DNA of 14,020 nt from Bacteroidota bacterium. GTDB lineage: Bacteria; Bacteroidota; Bacteroidia; Flavobacteriales; Weeksellaceae. This document shows, one piece after another, positions 5,389 through 12,621 of the stretch. Within the stretch, counting starts at the first letter, position 1. Every line of letters begins with the position of its first letter. Location: contig JAEYOX010000118.1 in NCBI GenBank assembly GCA_023411265.1, positions 1-14,020 of the forward strand. Direction: 5' to 3'. The notes under the pieces were generated by a model. That model had not been told where the DNA came from, made no database searches, and saw nothing but the letters and a program-made list of their open reading frames with translations. A program made the position numbers and the translations under genes.

Positions 5389-7713
5389 ATGAATGCCCCA
5401 AAAGCAATTATTGAAAAATTTCAATTAAAAGATGGCAGAGAAATCACCATCGAAACAGGGAAGCTGGCCAAGCAGGCCAACGGCTCTGTGGTAGTAAGAA
5501 TGGGCGGAACGATGCTTCTTGCAACCGTTGTAGCCAACAAAGAAGCAAGTCCGGGTGTGGATTTCCTTCCCTTAACCGTAGATTACAGAGAGAAATTTTA
5601 TTCAGGAGGTAAAATCCCCGGAAACTTTTTCAGAAGAGAAGCAAGACCATCGGATGAAGAAATCCTTACCATGAGACTGGTAGACCGTGTTTTGCGTCCG
5701 CTTTTCCCTTCAGATTTCCACGCGGAAGTTCAGGTAATGATTTCCCTGATTTCCTACGATAAAGAATGTATGCCGGAAGCGCTGGCTGGTTTAGCAGCTT
5801 CTGCAGCGATTGCCATTACCGATATTCCATTCAACGGACCAATGTCTGAGGTTACTGTAGCCAGAATTGACGGGCAACTCGTCATTAATCCTAGCAGAGA
5901 AAATCTTGAAAGAGCTGATCTAAACATCCTTGTAGGTGCCACCAAAGATTCTATCGTAATGGTAGAAGGTGTGATGGACGAAATTACCGAGGAGGAAATG
6001 ATCGAAGCGATCAAGTTTGCGCACGAAGAAATTAAAGTTCAGGTTGAAGCTCAGGAAAGACTGGCTGAAAGAGTTGGCAAATCTTTACCGAAAAGAGAAT
6101 ACAGCCACGAAGAACACAACGAAGAAATTCGTGACAAAGTATGGAAAGAAACTTTCGATAAAGTATATCAGGTAGCGAAAACACCTTCAGCAAAAGAAGA
6201 AAGACATGAAAACTTCAAAGCTGTTTTAGAAGAATTCCTTGCACAATATACAGAAGAAGAATTAGAAACCGTGAAGCCATTCGCTAAAATCTATTTCCAT
6301 GATGTGGAGAAAGAGGCGATGCGTCAGATGATTCTTAATGATAAAATGCGTCTGGATGGCCGTACACCGGAAACGATACGCCCCATTTGGTCAGAAGTCG
6401 ATTATTTGCCGGGTGCGCACGGTTCTGCCGTATTCACAAGAGGTGAAACTCAGTCTTTAACAGCAGTAACCTTAGGTTCAGTTAAAGATGCTAATATGGT
6501 AGATTCAGTCGCGATCAATTATGACGAGAAATTCTTCCTTCACTATAACTTCCCGCCATTTTCCACTGGGGAGGCAAGACCTTTAAGAGGAACATCAAGA
6601 AGAGAAGTGGGTCACGGCAACCTGGCACAGCGGGCTCTTTCAAAAATAATCCCGGCAGATAACCCTTATACCATCCGTATTGTTTCCGATATCCTTGAAT
6701 CCAACGGTTCATCTTCAATGGCAACAGTTTGCGCCGGAACTCTGGCTTTAATGGACGCCGGTGTACAGATCACAAAACCGGTTTCAGGTATTGCCATGGG
6801 ATTGGTAACTGATCCTGAATCTGGTAAATTCACAGTACTTTCTGATATTCTTGGCGACGAAGATCATTTGGGTGATATGGACTTTAAAGTAACCGGAACG
6901 GCAGACGGAATAACAGCTTGCCAGATGGACATCAAGATTCAGGGACTTTCTATGGACATCATGGAAACTGCATTGAAACAAGCGAGAGAAGGCCGTCTTC
7001 ATATCCTTGGAGAAATGTTGAAAACCATCGACGCACCCCGAGCAGACGTTAAGCCACATGCTCCCAAAATGGAGGTTCTGGAAGTTCCAAAAGACTTTAT
7101 TGGAGCCATCATCGGGCCTGGTGGAAAAATCATTCAACAGATGCAGAAAGATTTTGATACCGTTATTGCAATTGAAGAAATCGGCGAGATCGGCAGAATT
7201 GAAATTTCCGGCGTGAGCAGAGAGAATATCAATGCGACCATTGCTGCTATCAATGAGATTACTTTTGTGCCAGTGATTGGAGAAGTTTATAACGGGAAAG
7301 TGGTGAAAGTAATGGATTTCGGTGCTTTCGTAGCCATTGCAAAAGGTACTGAAGGGTTGCTTCACATCTCCGATATTGAATGGAGCCGTCTGGATAAAGT
7401 TCCGTACAACGAGGGCGATATGGTAGAAGTGAAATTCATGGGCTATGATGACCGCAAGAAGATGAAACTCTCAAGAAAGGTTCTATTGGAAAGACCCCCG
7501 AGACCGGAGCGTAAGGAAGGTGAAGGTGACAACCGTCGCCCCAGAAACGATCGCAAAGATGGTAGCGACAGAAGACAGGGTGGCAACAATCGTCCCGGAA
7601 ATGGCAAGCTTCCGCACAGCGGCCGCCAAACCGAAAAGCCTGCAGGTGAAGACACCTTCAAGCCACTGAACGAGAGCGAGCACGATATTGATGAGAAGCC
7701 GGAAGGATTCTAA
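5389..7713 (+). CDS. pnp: Polyribonucleotide nucleotidyltransferase (PNPase)
   Basis: Phosphorolytic 3'-5' exoribonuclease that degrades RNA to nucleoside diphosphates. At 774 residues it is longer than the usual 700 or so because of its tail. Order of parts: first RNase PH domain, a helical linker (about residues 215-320), second RNase PH domain, KH domain with the IIGPGGK loop (G576-G579) and S1 domain (about 631-701, GAFVAIAKGTEGLLHISDI). The catalytic motif DEDHLGDMDFK is intact, with D490 and D496 matching E. coli D486 and D492. The last 73 residues are low-complexity and rich in Arg, Asn, Gly and Glu, probably disordered and able to bind RNA or a partner. I chose the ATG at 5389 because it gives the family N-terminus; an in-frame GTG at 5368 falls inside the leader hairpin. 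rpsO is not directly upstream. Single-gene unit with its own terminator. Confidence 0.98.
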   Translation: MNAPKAIIEKFQLKDGREITIETGKLAKQANGSVVVRMGGTMLLATVVANKEASPGVDFLPLTVDYREKFYSGGKIPGNFFRREARPSDEEILTMRLVDRVLRPLFPSDFHAEVQVMISLISYDKECMPEALAGLAASAAIAITDIPFNGPMSEVTVARIDGQLVINPSRENLERADLNILVGATKDSIVMVEGVMDEITEEEMIEAIKFAHEEIKVQVEAQERLAERVGKSLPKREYSHEEHNEEIRDKVWKETFDKVYQVAKTPSAKEERHENFKAVLEEFLAQYTEEELETVKPFAKIYFHDVEKEAMRQMILNDKMRLDGRTPETIRPIWSEVDYLPGAHGSAVFTRGETQSLTAVTLGSVKDANMVDSVAINYDEKFFLHYNFPPFSTGEARPLRGTSRREVGHGNLAQRALSKIIPADNPYTIRIVSDILESNGSSSMATVCAGTLALMDAGVQITKPVSGIAMGLVTDPESGKFTVLSDILGDEDHLGDMDFKVTGTADGITACQMDIKIQGLSMDIMETALKQAREGRLHILGEMLKTIDAPRADVKPHAPKMEVLEVPKDFIGAIIGPGGKIIQQMQKDFDTVIAIEEIGEIGRIEISGVSRENINATIAAINEITFVPVIGEVYNGKVVKVMDFGAFVAIAKGTEGLLHISDIEWSRLDKVPYNEGDMVEVKFMGYDDRKKMKLSRKVLLERPPRPERKEGEGDNRRPRNDRKDGSDRRQGGNNRPGNGKLPHSGRQTEKPAGEDTFKPLNESEHDIDEKPEGF

Positions 7714-7735
7714 TCAATGTACAATATACTAATGA

Positions 7736-7762
7736 AACCACCGGTCAATCGGTGGTTTTTTT
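7736..7762 (+). terminator. pnp terminator
   Basis: AAACCACCG and CGGTGGTTT form a perfect GC-rich stem with a short loop, followed by a T run, about 20 bases after the pnp stop. It is a clear intrinsic terminator. Confidence 0.88.
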
Positions 7763-7883
7763 GTGGGACGGAAATTCCCGACTGCCCTTTCCTAACAATG
7801 GCTTACACAAAAAATTAAGACATCTTCCGAATCACTACAGCTACCCTGAACAAGTAAAATAATGGATTACCACCAAGATCCAC

Positions 7884-7926
7884 AAAAAAGCCCTGAAACA
7901 GTTCCTTTCAGAGTCCGCTTCAGGGC
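7884..7926 (-). terminator. Terminator of the M16 peptidase gene
   Basis: GCCCTGAA (7890-7897) and TTCAGGGC (7919-7926) form a perfect 8-bp stem; the minus strand then has six T residues (7884-7889). It begins 21 bases beyond the peptidase stop codon. Confidence 0.8.
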
Positions 7927-7947
7927 ATTATGTATGGCTGAGACTTT

Positions 7948-10872
7948 TTAGTAACCGAAAAGTTCTTCGAGGGAAATTTTCTTTACTTCACCTAGTTTTT
8001 TCAGGTCGTCCATTTTCACGTTCTTTTCAGAAGCCACGAGGGCGTAGGTGTACGGTTTACCGCTAAAATGGGTAGTATGGAATTTCTTCACATCGGCCAT
8101 CGTAATCCTGTCCACATTGTTATACATTTCCTTGCGGATGTCATCTTTCAGACCCAACTCTTGCGCTGCCAGATAACGGAAGATAATAGCATCCTGCATT
8201 ACCCGCTCGGTCTGAATATCTTTCTTTACCTGACTTTTCGCCAGTTCCAGATTATCGGAAAGTTCCGGCATTGTAGTCAAAAGATCGTTCATAGCACCTA
8301 CGGCATCACCAAATTTGTCCGCCTGTGATCCAACATAGCTCATCATATAATACTGATCGGTCTTCTTCTGCGGCTGTACGTAATACCCGTAAGTACTGTA
8401 GGCTAATGCCTTACTTTCTCGGATGGTCTGGAACACAATAGATCCCATGCCGCCCCCGAAATAATTATTGAATACGTTCACAAGGGTAGTTTGCGCAGGG
8501 TCGTATGTCGCAGTATTCCGGATCCAGCGGGTTTCTGCCTGCACCATATCATAATCGGTAAAAAGCACCTGATTCTTGCTTTGAGTCTGCTGTTTGAACG
8601 TTTTCGCAGGTGCAGCAATCGTAAAATTGGCGGGAACCTTATGAAGCGATCCTAGTTTTGCAATCAGGTTTGTCAGCGATTCCGGACCGTAATAAATTAC
8701 GGTCTGTTCATAATTGTTCAGATTTTTCATCCTGTCTACGAGTTCCTGCGCGGTCACAGCGTTTAATTCAGCATCTGAAAGCGTATTGTTGAATTTATTC
8801 TTAGGACCGTAAAGAGCGTAGCTGGTCAGCCCGTTCAGTATAGCCCCTTTGTTGGCTTTTGCATCTTTTCTGGCCTTAGTCATTCTGGCTTTCAAGGCTC
8901 TCAGTGCTTCTTCGCTCGGTTTTGCATTCATCACCAGATCTTCGTACAGTTTTACGGCCTGCTCAAAGTTTTCCTGAAGTCCCTCGATAGTCACCGTTGT
9001 ATAATCTTCACCGGTGGATACGTTGAAACTGGATGCAATTTTATAGAACTCTTTAGAAATATCTTCTGCAGATTTTTTGTCTGTTCCGATAAACTGAATA
9101 TACTGTGCGGCAAGAGGCTGCTTCAGGTCATTTAACGAACCGATTTTATAACGATATCTCAGTCGGTACAACTCATTTTCCGTGTTCGGCACGTACAGCA
9201 CCTCTGCTTTTCCGATTTTGGATTTCTGAATGTCTTTGTCAAAATTCAGGAATACCGGCTGGGAAGGCGTATTCGGCATTTCGTTAATCATTTTTACAAA
9301 GGCAGACTGTTTGTCGGCATTCGTTTCCACTGGAGTGATGGAAGGTTTTTCTATTTTCTGCGGGTTTTTGTTTTCGCCTTTTCTTTTCAGAACTGCAACA
9401 TAGTTATTTCCCAGATATTTATTGGCAAAGGCCACTACATCTTCTTTTTTGATTCTAGAAAGGTTGTTCACATACGCTACCTGATCTTTCCAGTCGAGTT
9501 CGGAAGTGAAGGCATTCACAAGGCTTGAGGCACGGTCGCCGTATTTTTCAGTCTCCTGAATTTTCTGTTTTTTGATGTTGTTCACAATCGAAGGCAACAG
9601 ATCCGCATCGAAGTTTCCTTTTTTAAGGTTTTCGATTTCCTGGAGCACAAGACTCTTTACCTCTTCCAACGACTGTCCGGTGGTAGGTGCAGCGCTGAGC
9701 CAAAGCACACCGTGATCCTGAAGCGTGTACGTGAAAGCACTCGCCCTGAGGAGTTTCTGTTTTTTAACCAGATTCAGATCCAGAAGCCCTGCTTTTCCAT
9801 TGGTTAAAATAGAACCTACCAGATCTGCCAATAGTACATCTTTATCTTTATTCCCTGGGAGCCTGAAGCCAATGGCTACACTTTCCGCATCCGGCCCTGT
9901 AACTTCTTTGATTACCGGTGAAGTAAAAGGAACTTCCGGCTGGAAATTGTACTTGGGAACCGGCTTATACTGCATGTAGGAAAATGCTTTGTCGATTTTT
10001 GCAATAGTTTCATCAGGATTAAAATCTCCGGACATCACAATACCCATATTGTTAGGCACATAATAGGTATTGAAATATTTGCGGATTTCTACCAGAGACG
10101 GGTTTTTCAAATGTTCTACCGTTCCGATGGTGGTTTGTTTTCCGTAGTTGTGATTTTGAAAAAGATTGGAGAATAATGTTTCAAAAACTTTACTCCCGTC
10201 GCTGTCCAAAGATCTGTTTTTCTCCTCATATACCGCCTCCAGTTCGGTATGGAAGATCCGGAGCTGCGGATTTCTGAAACGCTCTGCTTGTACGGCAAGG
10301 TATTTATCCAGTGAACTGGCCGGAACGTCGTCGGTATATACCGTTTCCTCAAAACTTGTCCATGCGTTGGTTCCCTGTGCACCCATGGCCGACATCATTT
10401 TGTCGTATTCATTGGCAATTGCAAATTTGGAAGCTACACCGGAAATAGAATCGATTTGTCTGTAAATCGCCTTTCTTTTCGATTCGTCCTGGGTTTTGTT
10501 GTACTGCTCGTACAGCGCATCAATTTTGTCAAGCTCCATCTTTTCTTTTGCCCAGTCCAAAGAACCGTACTTATCGGTTCCTTTGAAAAGCATGTGCTCC
10601 AGATAATGGGCCAGACCGGTATTAGTAGCCGGATCGGTCTTGCTTCCCGCTTTCGTTGCCACATACGCCTGAATTCTGGGATCCTTTTTAGTAGGACTCA
10701 AAATAACCGTCAGTCCGTTTTTCAGTGTATAAAAACGGGCCTGCGTCGGATCATTGGTTACATATTTATAAGTGTAACCGGCACTTTTTGCTTCTTTCCA
10801 CTGGTAATCCTGCGCCTGAGCGGAGAACATGACCAGAGCGGCAAAAAGCATCAGAATCTTTTTCTTAAACAT
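7948..10872 (-). CDS. Secreted M16 family zinc metallopeptidase (insulinase-like)
   Basis: A 974-residue two-half peptidase. A Sec signal peptide is clear: MFKKKILMLF, a hydrophobic core and an AQA-like cleavage site near residue 20, so the protein is periplasmic or membrane-exposed. The inverted zinc motif HxxEH is present as H89-Y-L-E92-H93, and the third ligand is expected in ELEAVYEEKNR (E216 or E217). Between them lies an insertion of roughly 50 residues (about 100-160) rich in charged residues, as in the large Bacteroidota members. The second half lacks an HxxEH and carries the substrate-binding RESKALAYSTYGYY segment near residues 815-835, so both halves of the clam-shell fit in one chain. 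Family members cut peptides held inside the closed chamber; the substrate is unknown. It is a single gene with its own terminator. Confidence 0.96.
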   Translation of the reverse strand: MFKKKILMLFAALVMFSAQAQDYQWKEAKSAGYTYKYVTNDPTQARFYTLKNGLTVILSPTKKDPRIQAYVATKAGSKTDPATNTGLAHYLEHMLFKGTDKYGSLDWAKEKMELDKIDALYEQYNKTQDESKRKAIYRQIDSISGVASKFAIANEYDKMMSAMGAQGTNAWTSFEETVYTDDVPASSLDKYLAVQAERFRNPQLRIFHTELEAVYEEKNRSLDSDGSKVFETLFSNLFQNHNYGKQTTIGTVEHLKNPSLVEIRKYFNTYYVPNNMGIVMSGDFNPDETIAKIDKAFSYMQYKPVPKYNFQPEVPFTSPVIKEVTGPDAESVAIGFRLPGNKDKDVLLADLVGSILTNGKAGLLDLNLVKKQKLLRASAFTYTLQDHGVLWLSAAPTTGQSLEEVKSLVLQEIENLKKGNFDADLLPSIVNNIKKQKIQETEKYGDRASSLVNAFTSELDWKDQVAYVNNLSRIKKEDVVAFANKYLGNNYVAVLKRKGENKNPQKIEKPSITPVETNADKQSAFVKMINEMPNTPSQPVFLNFDKDIQKSKIGKAEVLYVPNTENELYRLRYRYKIGSLNDLKQPLAAQYIQFIGTDKKSAEDISKEFYKIASSFNVSTGEDYTTVTIEGLQENFEQAVKLYEDLVMNAKPSEEALRALKARMTKARKDAKANKGAILNGLTSYALYGPKNKFNNTLSDAELNAVTAQELVDRMKNLNNYEQTVIYYGPESLTNLIAKLGSLHKVPANFTIAAPAKTFKQQTQSKNQVLFTDYDMVQAETRWIRNTATYDPAQTTLVNVFNNYFGGGMGSIVFQTIRESKALAYSTYGYYVQPQKKTDQYYMMSYVGSQADKFGDAVGAMNDLLTTMPELSDNLELAKSQVKKDIQTERVMQDAIIFRYLAAQELGLKDDIRKEMYNNVDRITMADVKKFHTTHFSGKPYTYALVASEKNVKMDDLKKLGEVKKISLEELFGY

Positions 10873-10902
10873 AGTATTTGTTAATTTATAAGTATTAGAC
10901 GC

Positions 10903-10936
10903 TATTTTTGATGAAATGTTTCAATAATCAAAAATA
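10903..10936. repeat. Inverted repeat in the M16 promoter region
   Basis: TATTTTTGAT (10903-10912) and ATCAAAAATA (10927-10936) are perfect reverse complements separated by 14 bases, which themselves contain GAAA/TTTC. On the minus strand the distal arm includes TATTTTTG (10929-10936), a match to the -7 consensus. The repeat could be an operator over the promoter. Confidence 0.5.
10929..10936 (-). promoter_or_regulatory. Possible -7 element for the M16 peptidase
   Basis: On the minus strand this reads TATTTTTG, fitting TAnnTTTG, and would give a leader of about 50 bases before the ATG at 10872. No TTTG is present at 19 bases upstream. Confidence 0.4.
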
Positions 10937-10963
10937 ATTTGACTTGTAAGGAATTCATTTTCA

Positions 10964-10982
10964 GAAAAAGTACCACTTTTTC
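10964..10982. terminator. AT-rich hairpin between dihydroorotase and the M16 gene
   Basis: GAAAAAGT and ACTTTTTC form a perfect 8-bp stem with loop ACC. It lies about 105 bases beyond the dihydroorotase stop and upstream of the M16 promoter, so it may end the dihydroorotase transcript. The low GC content makes this uncertain. Confidence 0.4.
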
Positions 10983-11020
10983 GGATTTAATTCCCTGAAT
11001 TTTACAGATTTTTCGGATTT
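10977..11020. repeat. Direct repeat TTTTTCGGATTT, two copies
   Basis: Identical 12-base copies at 10977-10988 and 11009-11020, 32 bases start to start, close to three helical turns. The first overlaps the right arm of the hairpin at 10964-10982. They lie upstream of the M16 gene. Confidence 0.55.
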
Positions 11021-11086
11021 CACTCTCTGGCTCTGCGTCCTATGAAAAATCGGCTACTAACCAAAAGGACCAGAATTATGGTAAAT

Positions 11087-12430
11087 TTACGAGAATGGCC
11101 TATCAAACAGCAGCCGCTCTCCCCTTTTCTCCTCTGATACTTTTCCGTTCTCATAAGCCAGATGTCCATTAACAAAAGTATGGGTTACTTTGGCAGAAAA
11201 TTCTGTTCCTTCCAAAGGACTCCAGCCGCATTTATACAGCAGATTGTCTTTGGAAACGGTCCATCTAGAGTTCAGATCTATTAGAACCAGATCTGCTTTA
11301 TACCCTTCGCGGATAAAACCACGTTTTTCAATTTCGAAAATAATGGCAGGATTGTGACACATTTTCTCCACAATTTTTTCCAGACTGATTCTGCCACGGG
11401 CATGCATTTCCAGTATCGCCGCCAAAGAATGCTGGACAAGTGGTGCTCCTGACGGACACTTCGTATACACCTGATCTTTTTCTTCTAAAGTGTGCGGCGC
11501 ATGATCGGTAGCAATTACATCAATTCGGCCGTCCTGAAGAGCTTTCCATAAGCCTTCTTTATCTTCATAGGTTTTCACTGCCGGGTTCCATTTAATCAGT
11601 GATCCTTTCGTATCATAGTCTTCGTTAGTAAACCAAAGGTGATGAACACACACCTCAGCCGTTATTTTTTTATCTTTCAAAGGAATATCGTCCCTGAAAA
11701 GTTCGGTTTCGCGGGCGGTGGATAAATGGTAAACATGAAGCCGCGCTCCGGTTTTTCTCGCCAGTTCCACGGCTTTTGAAGAAGAAAGAAAACATGCTTC
11801 TACACTTCGGACGAGATGATGAAACTTCACCGGAATATCCTCGCCGTATTGTTTCCTGTATGCCTCAGTATTTTCCCGGATGGTTTTTTCATCTTCACAG
11901 TGTACACAGATGGGCATTTTCACTTTGGAAAAAATCTCCTCCAGCGTGTCGGGATCATCAACCAGCATATTTCCTGTGGAAGAACCGAGAAAAAGCTTAA
12001 TGGCTGCAACATTCCGGGGATTGGTTTTCAAAACTTCGTCCAAATTATCATTGGTTCCGCCCATAGAAAAAGAATAATTGGCGAACGATTTCTCTGCAGC
12101 AATTTGATATTTCTGCTCCAAAAGTTCCTGAGTAACGGCATTAGGAACCGTATTGGGCTGTTCGATATAGGAAGTAACACCTCCCGCTACGGCAGCTCGG
12201 CTTTCGGATTCTATGTCGCCCTTGTGCGTGAGTCCGGGCTGACGGAAATGTACCTGATCATCAATAACGCCGGGCATCAGATAATTTCCCGAAGCATTAA
12301 TGATCTGATCCGCTTCTTTTCCGGAAATATTCCTGTCGATGCGTGAAATGATATCGTTTTCAATGAGAAGATCGCTTTCAAAAAGCTGATTTTCATTGAT
12401 AATGGTGGCGTTTTTAATAAGGATTTTCAT
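11087..12430 (-). CDS. pyrC: Dihydroorotase (QxH variant)
   Basis: Amidohydrolase that interconverts N-carbamoyl-L-aspartate and L-dihydroorotate in pyrimidine synthesis. The 447-residue length and sequence fit the larger class I dihydroorotases rather than the short E. coli PyrC. Metal-site residues seen are the carbamylated lysine K145 (AIKLFLGSSTGNM), H177 (CVHCED), H235 (YHLST) and D309 (ATDHAPH). The N-terminal metal motif, normally HxH in DxHxH, reads DDQVHFRQPG (Q59, H61), so the first histidine is replaced by glutamine. The substrate arginine R63 and the PNT loop (residues 92-94) are kept. I believe DDQVHFR is a recurring Bacteroidota variant, which argues for an active enzyme. Hydantoinase or allantoinase activity cannot be fully excluded. 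It is transcribed alone from a strong promoter; no other pyr gene is nearby. Confidence 0.9.
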   Translation of the reverse strand: MKILIKNATIINENQLFESDLLIENDIISRIDRNISGKEADQIINASGNYLMPGVIDDQVHFRQPGLTHKGDIESESRAAVAGGVTSYIEQPNTVPNAVTQELLEQKYQIAAEKSFANYSFSMGGTNDNLDEVLKTNPRNVAAIKLFLGSSTGNMLVDDPDTLEEIFSKVKMPICVHCEDEKTIRENTEAYRKQYGEDIPVKFHHLVRSVEACFLSSSKAVELARKTGARLHVYHLSTARETELFRDDIPLKDKKITAEVCVHHLWFTNEDYDTKGSLIKWNPAVKTYEDKEGLWKALQDGRIDVIATDHAPHTLEEKDQVYTKCPSGAPLVQHSLAAILEMHARGRISLEKIVEKMCHNPAIIFEIEKRGFIREGYKADLVLIDLNSRWTVSKDNLLYKCGWSPLEGTEFSAKVTHTFVNGHLAYENGKVSEEKRGERLLFDRPFS

Positions 12431-12484
12431 ATCGAAATAAGTTGAGACGTCAAATATCAGCTGTTGACCGTTCCGTTAGTCTGA

Positions 12485-12515
12485 CAAATTTAACTGAATT
12501 TTGACTAAAGCCAAA
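12485..12515 (-). promoter_or_regulatory. Dihydroorotase promoter (TTTG-N19-TAAATTTG)
   Basis: On the minus strand TTTG (12512-12515) is followed after exactly 19 bases by TAAATTTG (12485-12492). The architecture is identical to the HU promoter. The leader to the ATG at 12430 is about 50 bases. Confidence 0.75.
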
Positions 12516-12592
12516 TAATTGTAAGGTTTTTACAAACCGGTCTGTTTTTACGGTTTAATTTAAAACAGACTTCATTCTCACCTCTATTTTTT

Positions 12593-12600
12593 TACCTTTG
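12593..12600 (+). promoter_or_regulatory. -7 element for the polysaccharide flippase
   Basis: TACCTTTG matches TAnnTTTG and lies 21 bases before the TTG start at 12622, giving a short leader of about 15 bases. This supports the TTG as the real start. Confidence 0.5.
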
Positions 12601-12621
12601 CGGAAACAAAATATAAGAAAA

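Noticed and set aside
5156..5392. A 78-codon + strand frame before pnp
   Set aside because: It covers the pnp promoter and leader, overlaps the pnp start, and its sequence looks random.
6784..7365. A 193-codon open frame on the minus strand
   Set aside because: It is antisense to the second RNase PH, KH and S1 regions of pnp and has a His/Phe/Asn-rich composition typical of a shadow frame.
11816..12346. A 176-codon open frame on the + strand
   Set aside because: It lies wholly antisense to dihydroorotase, whose motifs are clear, and its translation resembles no protein family.
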